64,000 nt of DNA from Azospirillum cavernae (GCF_003590795.1 NZ_QYUL01000002.1:1047001-1111000), one strand, 5' to 3'; positions 25,926-35,013 are shown, counted from the stretch's first letter. The notes: generated from the sequence alone by a model not told the origin. Translations and numbers: made by a program.

Positions 25926-27413
25926 ATGAGCACGGCTACGGAAACGCCCAAGGTCCAGAACGCGGCCAAGGCCGAGAAGCGCACGGCGCAATCGCTCTTT
26001 CAGAAGCACGCGAAGGTTTATCCGAAATCCGTCCGTGGCCGTTTCCGCCAAATCAAATGGGCGGCGCTGAGCGCCATGCTGGCGATCTACTACATCCTGC
26101 CCTGGATTCGCTGGGATCGTGGGCCGAACGCGCCCAGCCAAGCGGTGTTGCTCGACATCGAGCACCGGCGTTTCTACCTGTTTTTCATCGAGCTGTGGCC
26201 GCAGCAAATTTATTATTTGACCGGCGCGCTGATTCTGGCGGCGCTGGGGCTGTTTCTGGCGACCTCGCTGGCTGGGCGCGTCTGGTGCGGCTACGCCTGC
26301 CCGCAAACCGTCTGGACCGACCTGTTCGTCTGGGTCGAGCATCTGGTGGAGGGGGAGCGTGGAACGCGCATCCGCCGCGACCACGGGCCATGGACCTTTG
26401 ACAAGCTGTGGCGCAAGGCGGCGACCAACGCCATCTGGCTGCTGATTGGGTTGGCCACCGGCGGCGCCTGGATCTTCTACTTCACCGACGCGCCGACCCT
26501 GCTGGGCGAACTGGTCCGGTTCGAGGCGTCTTCGACCGCCGTCGGCTTCATCGGCTTGTTCACCGGCACGACCTATCTGCTCGCCGGTTTCGCTCGCGAG
26601 CAGGTTTGCACCTACATGTGCCCGTGGCCGCGCTTCCAATCGGCGATGATCGACGAGGACAGTCTGGTCGTCACCTATCAGGAATGGCGCGGCGAAGGCC
26701 GCGCGCCGCTGCGCAAGTCGCAGAGCTGGGAGGAGCGGGCGGAATCGGGCCTGGGCGACTGCATCGACTGTTTCAACTGCGTGCAGGTCTGCCCGGCGGG
26801 CATCGACATCCGCGACGGCTTGCAGATGCAATGCATCGGCTGCGGTCTGTGCGTGGACGCCTGCGACGAGATCATGGTGAAGATCGGCCGCCCGACCGGG
26901 CTGGTGACGTTCGACACCCAGACCAACCAGATCGCCCTGTCGGCGGGCGGCAAGCCGGTCGCGTCCAAATGGCTGCGCCCGCGCGTCATCATCTATTCGT
27001 TGAGCATGCTGGTGATCGCCGGGGCCATCGTCGCCGGTCTGGCCCTGCGGCCCGGTCTGGACATCAGCGTTCTGCGCGACCGCGCGCCGCTGTTCGTGGC
27101 GCTGGCCGACGGCACGGTGCGCAACGCCTACACCTTCAAGATTTCCAACATGACCCGCGACCCGCGCGACTATGTGCTGTCGGTCAGCGGTCTGGCCGGG
27201 GCGACCATCGCGGTCGCCGGGGACGGGCAGGATGAGCAGACGGTCCACCAGAGATTGACCGCTGCGCCCGACATGGTCGCCACCTATCGCATTTTTGTGA
27301 CCATTCCGCGCGGCTCTTTGCGCGAGGCGTCGCAGCCGCTAAACCTCACCCTGACCTCGGCCAATGGGGAAACCGCCTCTTACCAGACGGTGTTCATGGG
27401 GCCGGGGAACTGA
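25926..27413 (+). CDS. ccoG: CcoG/FixG, cbb3 oxidase assembly cupric reductase
   Basis: A 495-aa polyferredoxin membrane protein needed for maturation of the cbb3 oxidase; family members reduce Cu(II) for insertion into CcoN. Several membrane helices flank Cys clusters: RVWCGYACPQTVW, VCTYMCPW, then two 4Fe-4S motifs CIDCFNCVQVCP and CIGCGLCVDACD. The C-terminal third is a periplasmic Ig-like domain. It is the first gene of ccoGHIS. Confidence 0.95.
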   Translation: MSTATETPKVQNAAKAEKRTAQSLFQKHAKVYPKSVRGRFRQIKWAALSAMLAIYYILPWIRWDRGPNAPSQAVLLDIEHRRFYLFFIELWPQQIYYLTGALILAALGLFLATSLAGRVWCGYACPQTVWTDLFVWVEHLVEGERGTRIRRDHGPWTFDKLWRKAATNAIWLLIGLATGGAWIFYFTDAPTLLGELVRFEASSTAVGFIGLFTGTTYLLAGFAREQVCTYMCPWPRFQSAMIDEDSLVVTYQEWRGEGRAPLRKSQSWEERAESGLGDCIDCFNCVQVCPAGIDIRDGLQMQCIGCGLCVDACDEIMVKIGRPTGLVTFDTQTNQIALSAGGKPVASKWLRPRVIIYSLSMLVIAGAIVAGLALRPGLDISVLRDRAPLFVALADGTVRNAYTFKISNMTRDPRDYVLSVSGLAGATIAVAGDGQDEQTVHQRLTAAPDMVATYRIFVTIPRGSLREASQPLNLTLTSANGETASYQTVFMGPGN

Positions 27414-27479
27414 GTTGGTCTCGTAACTGATCCGTCGCTGATTTCGTGATACGGTCCCGCAACCGAAGGCCTACCGAGC

Positions 27480-27995
27480 ATGACCATGACCTCGTCCACC
27501 GGACTCCGTCCGACCCGCGCGCCCCGTCAGAAGGGGTGGTACATCCCCTGGATTTTCGTGGGGCTTTTCCTGGTGGTGGCTGCGGTGAACGGGGTGATGA
27601 TTCACTTCGCCTTCTCCACCTGGACCGGGTTGCAGACCGAGGAGCATTTCCTCAAGGGCATCAAGTACAACCAGGATCTGGCGGGCGCCCGCGCCCAGGC
27701 CGAGCGCGGCTGGCAGGTCAACGTCGATTTCACCAGCACCGAACCGCTGAAGGGCCTCGCCTCGCTGACTCTGCGCGACAAGAATGGGGCGCTGCTGGAC
27801 GGGGCCACGGTCAAGATCAAGCTGATCCGCCCGACCAGCGTCGGCCATGACGTGACGATGGATCTTCCTTACCTGGGCGAGGGTCGCTACGCCGCCCCGG
27901 TGACGCTGACCCTGGAAGGCCAGTGGGACATGCGGGTGGAGATTCAGCACGCCAGCGGCGATTATCAGAATCAAAAGCGCGTTTGGGTGCAGTGA
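27480..27995 (+). CDS. ccoH: CcoH/FixH family assembly protein
   Basis: A 171-aa membrane protein required for cbb3 oxidase assembly. One N-terminal helix (YIPWIFVGLFLVVAAVNGVM) is followed by the family motif FSTWTGLQTEEHFLKGIKYN and a periplasmic beta domain ending LEGQWDMRVEIQHASGDY. It lies between ccoG and ccoI. The ATG at 27486 is an alternative start. Confidence 0.93.
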   Translation: MTMTSSTGLRPTRAPRQKGWYIPWIFVGLFLVVAAVNGVMIHFAFSTWTGLQTEEHFLKGIKYNQDLAGARAQAERGWQVNVDFTSTEPLKGLASLTLRDKNGALLDGATVKIKLIRPTSVGHDVTMDLPYLGEGRYAAPVTLTLEGQWDMRVEIQHASGDYQNQKRVWVQ

Positions 27996-28051
27996 AGCGG
28001 CCTTGCCGTCGCGCGGGCGTCCGGGTGGCGGCGTTTCTTGGGTGATCTGAC

Positions 28052-30526
28052 ATGACCGTCTGCCTTCATTGCGGGCAGGAGCAAGGCGAGGGGGCCGCGT
28101 CGGCGGCCCTCGCGTCGGATGGGGCTGGGCCGTTCTGCTGCTCCGGCTGCGCCGCCGCCTATGACCTCGTGCGTGGCCTCGGGCTGGGGCGTTATTATGA
28201 CCGGCGCAGCGTCGATCCGGCGGCGCGCCCGTTGCGCCCCGACGACGACGCCCCCGCCATCGATTATTCCCCGCACGCGCGGCTTGAGGCCGACGGGGCG
28301 CAAAGCCTGCATCTGATGGTGGACGGGCTGCAATGCGCCGCCTGCGTCTGGCTGATTGAAACCGCGCTGGGGCGGCAGCCGGGCGTCGTTCAGGCGCGGC
28401 TGAACATGACGACGCGGCGGCTGACCCTGCGCTGGAACCCGGCGGAGACCGACGCCAACGCCGTGGTCGGCACGGTGACGCAATTGGGCTACCGCGCGGT
28501 GCCGTTCGACCCGGATCGGCTGGGCGGCGCTCAGGCGAAGACCGAAAAGGAATTGCTGCGGGCCATGGCGGTGGCCGGATTCGCCATGGGCAACGTCATG
28601 CTGCTGTCGGTGTCGGTCTGGGCCGGTTACAGCCAGGGCATGGGGACGGCGACGCGCGACCTGATGCACTGGATTTCCGCGCTGATCTGCATGCCCGCCA
28701 TCGCCTACGCGCTGCGGCCCTTCGCCCGGTCGGCCTTTGGCGCCTTGCGGCGCGGGCGGACCAACATGGACGTTCCCGTCACCATCGGCGTGCTGCTCGC
28801 CACCGGGATGAGCCTGTTTGAGACGATGAACAGCGGCCTGCACGCCTATTTCGACGGCGCGGTGATGCTGCTGTTTTTCCTGTTGATCGGGCGCTACCTC
28901 GACCAGCGGGCGCGTGGGCGGGCGCGGTCGGCGGCGGAGCAGCTTTTGGGCTTGCGCGCCAACGCGGTGACGATCCTGCGCGAGGACGGAACCAGCGCGG
29001 TGGTGACGCCCGAACAGGTCAGCCTCGGCACGGTGATTCTGGTCGCGACCGGGGAGCGCGTTCCGGTCGATGGCCGGGTGCTCGACGGCGTGTCCGACCT
29101 CGACACCGCGCTCATCACCGGGGAAGCGGTGCCGGGAAGCGTCCGGCCTGGCGATCAGGTCTTCGCCGGCATGCTGAACCTGACCGCGCCCTTGCGGCTG
29201 ACGGTGACGGCGGTCGGCGAAGGAACCCTGCTGGCCGAGATCGTCCGCTTGATGGAGGTGGCCGAACAGGGCCGCGCCAAATATGTGGCGGTGGCCGACC
29301 GGGTGTCGCGGCTTTACGCGCCGGTGGTTCATGTCGCCGCGCTCAGCACCTTCGCCGCCTGGACCTTGATCGTCGGCGCGCCGTGGCAGGTCGCGTTGAT
29401 GAACGCGGTCGCCGTGCTCATCATCACCTGCCCCTGCGCGCTGGCGCTGGCGGTGCCGGTGGTCCAGGTGATCGCCAGCGGCCGGTTGATGCGGCAGGGC
29501 ACCTTGCTGAAAAACGCCACGGCGCTGGAGCGTCTGGCCGTCATCGACACCGTGGTGTTCGACAAGACCGGCACCCTGACCGAAGGCCGCCCGACGCCGC
29601 AGTTGGACGGGGTCGATCCCGAGGATTTGCGGCTGGCCGTGTCGCTGGCTGGGGCGAGTCGTCACCCGCTGGCGCGCGCCTTGGCCTCGGCCCTGCCCGG
29701 CGTGCCGGTGGCGGCGGGCGTGCGCGAGATTCCCGGCGCGGGGCTGGAGTGGGACGGCGCGGACGGGGTGATTCGTCTGGGCAGCCGCCGCTTCACCGGC
29801 GCGCCGGACGACACGCTGGACGCGGGCGGGCCGGAATTGTGGCTGGCCCGGCCCGGCGCGGCTCCGCGCCGAATTGTTTTCCTCGACGCGCCGCGCCCCG
29901 ACGCGGCGGCGGTGGTCGCGGCGCTGAAGGCGCGCGGGCTGGACATTCGGCTGCTGTCGGGCGACCGGCGCGGCGCGGTGGCGGCGGTGGCCGAGCGGCT
30001 GGGCATCGCCGATTGGCGGGCCGAACAGACCCCCGCCGACAAGACCGCCGCGCTGGCCGAATTGGCCGGGCAGGGGCGCCGGGTGCTGATGGTCGGCGAC
30101 GGGCTGAACGACGCGCCCGCCCTGGCGGCGGCGTCGGTGTCGATGTCGCCCTCCACGGCGGTGGACGTCAGCCAGACGGCGGCGGACGTGGTGTTTCAGG
30201 GGCGGATGCTGCGGCCCATCGTCGAATCGGTGGAGGTCGCCCGGCGGTCGGGCCGTCTGGTGAAGCAGAATTTCGCCATCGCGCTGCTCTACAATCTCTG
30301 CGCGGTGCCGCTGGCGATGGCCGGGTTGCTGACGCCGCTGCTGGCGGCGCTGGCGATGTCGTCATCGTCGCTGATCGTCATTCTCAACGCGCTGCGGCTG
30401 GCCCGTGGCTCTGTGGTCAAGGATTTGGGCAATGGACGAGCTTCTCTATCTGATCGCGATCGCGGTGAGCCTGGGCGGGCTGGGGCTGGCGGCGTTTCTG
30501 TGGGCGCTGAAGTCCGGTCAGTTTGA
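28052..30526 (+). CDS. ccoI: CcoI/FixI copper-transporting P-type ATPase
   Basis: An 824-aa P1B-type ATPase that exports copper to the periplasmic side for insertion into the oxidase. It has an N-terminal Cys cluster (CLHCG, CCSGC), a heavy-metal-associated domain (GLQCAACVWLIE), the metal-binding transmembrane motif CPCALAL, phosphorylation site DKTGTLTEG and hinge GDGLNDAPAL. The reading frame continues 95 nt into ccoS, adding about 32 low-complexity residues after the last helix (NALRLARG). This suggests an ancestral stop was lost. Confidence 0.95.
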   Translation: MTVCLHCGQEQGEGAASAALASDGAGPFCCSGCAAAYDLVRGLGLGRYYDRRSVDPAARPLRPDDDAPAIDYSPHARLEADGAQSLHLMVDGLQCAACVWLIETALGRQPGVVQARLNMTTRRLTLRWNPAETDANAVVGTVTQLGYRAVPFDPDRLGGAQAKTEKELLRAMAVAGFAMGNVMLLSVSVWAGYSQGMGTATRDLMHWISALICMPAIAYALRPFARSAFGALRRGRTNMDVPVTIGVLLATGMSLFETMNSGLHAYFDGAVMLLFFLLIGRYLDQRARGRARSAAEQLLGLRANAVTILREDGTSAVVTPEQVSLGTVILVATGERVPVDGRVLDGVSDLDTALITGEAVPGSVRPGDQVFAGMLNLTAPLRLTVTAVGEGTLLAEIVRLMEVAEQGRAKYVAVADRVSRLYAPVVHVAALSTFAAWTLIVGAPWQVALMNAVAVLIITCPCALALAVPVVQVIASGRLMRQGTLLKNATALERLAVIDTVVFDKTGTLTEGRPTPQLDGVDPEDLRLAVSLAGASRHPLARALASALPGVPVAAGVREIPGAGLEWDGADGVIRLGSRRFTGAPDDTLDAGGPELWLARPGAAPRRIVFLDAPRPDAAAVVAALKARGLDIRLLSGDRRGAVAAVAERLGIADWRAEQTPADKTAALAELAGQGRRVLMVGDGLNDAPALAAASVSMSPSTAVDVSQTAADVVFQGRMLRPIVESVEVARRSGRLVKQNFAIALLYNLCAVPLAMAGLLTPLLAALAMSSSSLIVILNALRLARGSVVKDLGNGRASLSDRDRGEPGRAGAGGVSVGAEVRSV

Positions 30527-30611
30527 GGATCTGGACGGGGCGGCCAACCGCATCCTGTTCGACGACGACGCGCCCCTGCCCCCCAGCAAACCGGCGCCCA
30601 AAGGTCAATAG
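30432..30611 (+). CDS. ccoS: CcoS, cbb3 oxidase maturation small protein
   Basis: A 59-aa single-helix protein (MDELLYLIAIAVSLGGLGLA) followed by the family signature FEDLDGAANRILFDDD. It is needed for cofactor insertion in the cbb3 oxidase. It completes the ccoGHIS set. Its first 95 nt overlap the end of ccoI in another frame, an unusually long overlap. Confidence 0.95.
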   Translation: MDELLYLIAIAVSLGGLGLAAFLWALKSGQFEDLDGAANRILFDDDAPLPPSKPAPKGQ

Positions 30612-30717
30612 CCCCCGGGGCGACATGGACATAGGAAGGGGGGTGCGCGAGCATGGTTGCGATTCCCAACGATTGCCACCAATATGGGCTTTCGCACGGT
30701 AGAGGCTGGGTCCATCC

Positions 30718-31455
30718 ATGCCACCTTTCGATATGGGTCGCGCTCGTGACAAGAGCGCATCGACGGAAATGAATCCCTGCGGGGCCTGTCCCGTGCGCAG
30801 CCTGACTGTGTGCGCCGCCTTGGACCCCGAAGAGGTGCGCCGTCTCGCCGAGATCCTCCAAACCATGCGGGTTGACGCTGGGCACACCTTGTTCAGCGAG
30901 GGCGACACCGCCGACGCGCTGTACAACGTCACCTCCGGCACGGTGAAGCTTTACAAGCTGCTGCCCGATGGGCGGCGCCAGATCACCGGCTTTCTGGTGA
31001 CGGGCGATTTCCTCGGCCTGTCGGTCAATGAAAGCTACGCCTACACCGCCGAATCCGTCACCAGCGCGTCGCTCTGCCGCTTCCCGCGCAAGAAGATCGA
31101 CGTCTTGATGGACGAGTTCCCCAAGATGCAGCGCCGCCTGTTCTCCATGGCGTCGAACGAGTTGGCGGCGGCGCAGGACCAAATGCTGCTGCTGGGCCGC
31201 AAGACGGCCAAGGAGAAGATCTGCTCCTTCCTGCTGATGCTGTCGCAACGCGCGGCGCGGCGCGGACACAAGGAAAACCCGGTCTTCGTGCCGATGAGCC
31301 GGGCCGACATCGCCGATTATCTGGGCCTGACGACGGAAACCGTCAGCCGCACCTTCACCCAATTGAAGACGGTCGGCGTCATCTCGCTTCAGGAAGGCAA
31401 CAAGGTCCTGATCGCCGATCTCGACGCCATGTATGATCTGGCCGAGGGTAGCTGA
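30718..31455 (+). CDS. FNR-type oxygen-sensing transcriptional regulator (FnrN/AadR-like)
   Basis: A 245-aa Crp/Fnr regulator. N-terminal cysteines C21, C24 and C32 (CGACPVRSLTVC) plus C120 supply four ligands for an oxygen-labile 4Fe-4S cluster. A cNMP-binding fold spans about 35-150. The C-terminal helix-turn-helix has recognition helix TTETVSRTFTQLK, the FNR-type E-x-x-S-R that reads TTGAT half-sites. It directly follows ccoS and probably activates ccoNOQP through the box at 22162-22175. Confidence 0.94.
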   Translation: MPPFDMGRARDKSASTEMNPCGACPVRSLTVCAALDPEEVRRLAEILQTMRVDAGHTLFSEGDTADALYNVTSGTVKLYKLLPDGRRQITGFLVTGDFLGLSVNESYAYTAESVTSASLCRFPRKKIDVLMDEFPKMQRRLFSMASNELAAAQDQMLLLGRKTAKEKICSFLLMLSQRAARRGHKENPVFVPMSRADIADYLGLTTETVSRTFTQLKTVGVISLQEGNKVLIADLDAMYDLAEGS

Positions 31456-31490
31456 GGGCGACGATCCGCCCCGTCCAGTCCGCTGCCCGG

Positions 31491-32390
31491 TCACGCCGGA
31501 GTGTTTTTTCCAGCCGCAAGCAGCCAATCGCGAATCCGCTGAGTCGGCCCGGGATGGCGGGCCTTGCGGGGCGCGACCACGTAGAAGCCCAACGGCCCCG
31601 TCAACACACCGTCGAACGGGCGAACCAACCGCCCATCCGCGAGATCCCGTTCCACCAGGAAGCGGCTGACCAGGGCGACGCCTTGGCCCGCCAGCGCCGC
31701 GTCCATCGCCAAGGCGGTGTGGCTGAAGCGAATCCCCCGCTGGGGTGGGGCGGAGAGTCCGGCCATGGTGGTGGCGATGAAGTCGGGCCACAGATTGTGG
31801 GCGTCGTGCAGCAGAACGAAACGGTCCAGCGCCTGCGGCGGCAAGGGCAGCGCCGCGTCGGTCAGCAAGGCCGGGCTGCACACCGCCACCACCTCTTGCT
31901 CGAACAAAAGATCCGCCGTCAATCCCGGCCCGAAGGGCGGCTTGCCCTGGCGGACGGCGACGTCCACCCCGTCGGTCTGGAAATTCGACAGGGATTCGGC
32001 GGCCAACACCCGCAAATCCAGATCGGTATGCGCGGCGGTCAGTTCGTGCAGGCGGGGAATCAGCCATTTCGAGGCGAAGGTCGGCGTCACGCTGATGGTC
32101 AGGCGCAGCGGGGTTGGGCGCAATGCCGCCGTCGCTTCGGCGATCTGCTCGAACGCGCGGCGAATCTGCGCGGCGTAGGTCAACCCCGCGCCGGTCAGCG
32201 CCAGCGAGCGGGACCGCCGTTCAAACAATTGCAGGCCAAGGGTGGCCTCCAGATGACGGACCTGCTGGGCGACGGCGCTTTGCGTCACCCCCAGAGCCTC
32301 GGCGGCGAGGCGGAAGTTCAGATGCCGCGCCGCCATGTCGAAGGCGCGCAGGGCGTTGAGCGGCGGCAGTTGGGGTTGCGGGTCGCTCAT
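31491..32390 (-). CDS. LysR family transcriptional regulator (GcvA-like)
   Basis: A 299-aa regulator with an N-terminal winged helix (LNALRAFDMAARHLNFRLAAEALGVTQSAVAQQVRHLE) and a periplasmic-binding-like effector domain. PPLNALRAFDMAARH is typical of the GcvA branch. It is divergent from the SDR gene at 32523, with about 130 nt between them, so it probably controls that gene and itself. The effector is unknown. Confidence 0.92.
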   Translation of the reverse strand: MSDPQPQLPPLNALRAFDMAARHLNFRLAAEALGVTQSAVAQQVRHLEATLGLQLFERRSRSLALTGAGLTYAAQIRRAFEQIAEATAALRPTPLRLTISVTPTFASKWLIPRLHELTAAHTDLDLRVLAAESLSNFQTDGVDVAVRQGKPPFGPGLTADLLFEQEVVAVCSPALLTDAALPLPPQALDRFVLLHDAHNLWPDFIATTMAGLSAPPQRGIRFSHTALAMDAALAGQGVALVSRFLVERDLADGRLVRPFDGVLTGPLGFYVVAPRKARHPGPTQRIRDWLLAAGKNTPA

Positions 32391-32522
32391 CCAGTAGATT
32401 TTCTATCGTGTGAAAGCCGGAAAACTGGTTTGAGCGGTGGATTGATCCGCGTCTAAGCTTAAGCATGAAACGCGTGCGGACGGCAGTTTTTCCCACGCGT
32501 CCCATTCAGGAAAGGCTTCACC

Positions 32523-33227
32523 ATGTCGATGGAAAAAGTGGCGCTCATCACCGCAGGCGGCAGCGGCATGGGGGCGGACGCGGCGCGGCGGCTGGCGGGG
32601 GACGGCTTCCGGGTCGCCATCCTGTCCTCGTCGGGCAAGGGCGAGGCGTTGGCGCAGGAGCTTGGCGGACTCGGCGTCACCGGCTCCAACCGCTCCAACG
32701 ACGATCTGGCGCGTCTGGTGGACGCCGCGATGGAGCGCTGGGGCCGCGTCGACGTGTTGGTGAACAGCGCCGGGCATGGCCCGCGCGGGCCGGTTCTCGA
32801 CTTGACGGACGAGGATTGGCACATGGGCCTGGATGTTTACCTGATGAACGTGATCCGCCCGACCCGTCTGGTGACGCCGATCATGGTCGGGCAGAAGGGC
32901 GGGACGATCATCAACATTTCCAGCTTCGCCGCCTTTGAGCCGGACCCGCTGTTCCCGACCTCGGCGGTGTTCCGGGCCGGGCTGGCGTCCTACACCAAGC
33001 TGTTTTCCGACAAATACGCCGCCGACAATGTGCGGATGAACAACGTCCTGCCCGGCTTCATCGACAGCCTGCCGGAAACCGAGGAGCGGCGGCAGCGCAT
33101 CCCGATGCAGCGCTATGGCAAAAGCGAGGAGGTGGCGGCGACCGTCGCCTTCCTCGCCTCGCCCGGCGGCGGCTACATCACCGGGCAGAACATCCGCGTC
33201 GATGGCGGCATCACCCGGTCGGTTTGA
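32523..33227 (+). CDS. SDR-fold protein lacking the catalytic Tyr-Lys pair
   Basis: A 234-aa short-chain dehydrogenase/reductase fold. The N-terminal nucleotide loop is TAGGSGMG instead of TGxxxGIG, and NSAGHGPRGP replaces NNAG. The catalytic YxxxK position reads SAVFR (in LFPTSAVFRAGL), so Tyr is Ser and Lys is Arg. The C-terminus GGGYITGQNIRVDGG is SDR-typical. A BKR-like SDR subgroup with imperfect catalytic residues is known, so this may be a family trait. Reaction is unknown. Probably controlled by the divergent LysR protein. Confidence 0.88.
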   Translation: MSMEKVALITAGGSGMGADAARRLAGDGFRVAILSSSGKGEALAQELGGLGVTGSNRSNDDLARLVDAAMERWGRVDVLVNSAGHGPRGPVLDLTDEDWHMGLDVYLMNVIRPTRLVTPIMVGQKGGTIINISSFAAFEPDPLFPTSAVFRAGLASYTKLFSDKYAADNVRMNNVLPGFIDSLPETEERRQRIPMQRYGKSEEVAATVAFLASPGGGYITGQNIRVDGGITRSV

Positions 33228-33418
33228 TGTCCGTGGTTGTGTCGTCAACCGTCGGGTTTTTCTAGCTTTGCACGGAGGAACGGTTGACCTTGGCATTTGC
33301 CTTTGCCGGCGTTTGCTCGGCGCCTCCGCCGAGACCGCAAGCTGGGCGAGACGACAGCGATCATCTCGGATGAGAATCGGCCCGATCGGGCAACCGGCAC
33401 AACAAAGGAAAACAGCGT

Positions 33419-33709
33419 ATGCTCAAGGTCATTGCGCAGGACTTCATCAAGCCTGAAGCGGTTGAAATTGTCCTGCCTCTTTACCGGGAGCTGGTCGAGA
33501 AAACCCGACAGGAAGAACTCTGCATCGCCTATGATCTGTGTGTCGATCAGAAAGATCCCGGACATTTCATCTTCATTGAGGCGTGGCCGGATCGGGCAGC
33601 TCTTGATGCGCATTGCGCGAGCGAGCATTTCACGCGGCTGGTTCCGTTGATAAACGCGCATCAGCGGCAGAATGCGACCTTCATTCTCATGGATGATCTG
33701 CCCGTTTGA
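33419..33709 (+). CDS. Antibiotic-biosynthesis-monooxygenase (ABM) fold protein, YgiN-like
   Basis: A 96-aa dimeric ferredoxin-like-fold protein of the putative quinol monooxygenase type. LKVIAQDFIKPEAVEIVLPLYRELVEKTRQEELCIAYDLCVD, then FIFIEAWPDRAALDAH and SEHF, are family features. It lies downstream of the SDR gene on the same strand after a 190-nt gap and converges on ctaA. Function may be quinone reduction or oxidation. Confidence 0.85.
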   Translation: MLKVIAQDFIKPEAVEIVLPLYRELVEKTRQEELCIAYDLCVDQKDPGHFIFIEAWPDRAALDAHCASEHFTRLVPLINAHQRQNATFILMDDLPV

Positions 33710-33730
33710 ATCGCCCATCCTGGCCGGTGC

Positions 33731-34807
33731 TCACCGGCGCACCGGACGCAGTTCGTGCAGCAGCCACACCAGGGCGGAGACGACCAGAATCGCTCCGGCT
33801 TGGTGGGCGGCGGCGACCGGGATCCACACCACGGTCAGCAGGGTGGCGACGCCCAACCCGATCTGAATCAGCACCATCGCGCCCGCCGCCTGCGCGGCCT
33901 GAGTCGCGCGTCCGGGCAGGCGCGCGGTCGCCGTGCGAATCGCCAGCGCCAGCACGGCCAGCCCGGTCAGAAGCGCCAAGGCGCGGTGAATCAGTTGGAT
34001 GGCCGCCGTGTTCTCGAACGGGTTGTGCCACCAGGGCGTCAGCGTGCCGACTTCCGGCGGAATGACATAGCCCTCCATCAGGGGGAAGGTGTTGTAGGCG
34101 TATCCCGCCCGCGACCCGGCGACGAAGGCCCCCCAGACGATGGTGACGGCGACCAACCCCAAGGCCCACCGGGCGTGGCGGCGCAAACCCGCCGACTCGG
34201 GCCGCCAGCCCGCCAACGGCAGCGGATCGAGCAGGCCAAGCGCCGTGCGCAGCAGCAGGGCGTAAATCAGAATCGCGGTTCCCAGATGCAGGGCGAGCCG
34301 GTAATGGCTGACGTTCGGTTGATCGACCAGCCCGCTTTTGACCATGAACCAGCCGATTCCCCCCTGCAAACCGCCCAACAGGAACAGCCCGGCCAGTTTG
34401 GGCCACAGATCCGCCGCGATTCGCCCCTGAATCCAGAAGCGCAGGAAGGGAAAGAGGAAAACAAAGCCGATCACCTGCCCCCACAGCCGGTGAAACCACT
34501 CCCACCAGAAGATTTCCTGGAATCCGGCCAGATCCATCCGGTTGTTGAAAATGCGGAATTCCGGCGTGTTCTTGTACAGGTCGAACACGCGATTCCATTC
34601 AGCGTCGGACAGCGGCGGCAGGATGCCGATCAGCGGCTTCCATTCCACCATCGACAGGCCGGATTCGGTCAGCCGGGTGATGGCGCCGATGACGGCCATC
34701 GCCAGAACCATCGCGGCGCACAGCAGCAGCCACCACGCGATGGGCCGGTTGTCAGGGGAGGACGAGGCGCGCAAACGGTCGGTGGCGAAGGCGGTCACGG
34801 GCGGCAT
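33731..34807 (-). CDS. ctaA: Heme A synthase (CtaA/Cox15)
   Basis: A 358-aa eight-helix membrane enzyme that oxidises the heme O methyl group to make heme A for aa3-type oxidases. Conserved sites include GAITRLTESGLSMVEWKP, EFRIFNNRMDLAGFQEIFWWEWFHRLWGQ (catalytic Glu and His) and NVSHYRLALHLG. The start at 34807 (MPPVTAF) is the best guess; an in-frame ATG at 34864 is the alternative. It shows the cell also has an aa3-type oxidase, since cbb3 enzymes contain no heme A. Confidence 0.93.
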   Translation of the reverse strand: MPPVTAFATDRLRASSSPDNRPIAWWLLLCAAMVLAMAVIGAITRLTESGLSMVEWKPLIGILPPLSDAEWNRVFDLYKNTPEFRIFNNRMDLAGFQEIFWWEWFHRLWGQVIGFVFLFPFLRFWIQGRIAADLWPKLAGLFLLGGLQGGIGWFMVKSGLVDQPNVSHYRLALHLGTAILIYALLLRTALGLLDPLPLAGWRPESAGLRRHARWALGLVAVTIVWGAFVAGSRAGYAYNTFPLMEGYVIPPEVGTLTPWWHNPFENTAAIQLIHRALALLTGLAVLALAIRTATARLPGRATQAAQAAGAMVLIQIGLGVATLLTVVWIPVAAAHQAGAILVVSALVWLLHELRPVRR

Positions 34808-34890
34808 TCCTGACGAACAAGGTCGGATGTTCGCCACTGTGGCGCTGGGAATCGGTCGCGTCAAACATTGCGCGGCTCTCGGATGATCCG

Positions 34891-35013
34891 CCTAAGCAGG
34901 TTTCTCCAGATCGGGCCACACATGGCCCGGCCTGGAGAAACCTGCGGACTCTATGGTTTGCAGGTTTTCCGAGCCTGCCCATGTGTGGGCAGAGTTCGGA
35001 AAACCTGCTTAGG
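34891..35013. repeat. Inverted pair of covarying hairpins (BIME/REP-like element)
   Basis: Two hairpins lie tail to tail. The first (34896-34945) has arms GCAGGTTTCTCCAG / CTGGAGAAACCTGC and inner stem GGGCC-ACACAT-GGCCC. The second (34960-35008), read on the minus strand, has arms with GCAGGTTTTCCGA / TCGGAAAACCTGC and inner stem TGCCC-ACACAT-GGGCA. Both begin CCTAAGCAGGTTT on their own strand, keep the loop ACACAT identical and differ by paired (compensatory) changes in the stems. It lies between ctaA and the small membrane protein gene, whose stop codon is inside it. Confidence 0.85.
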
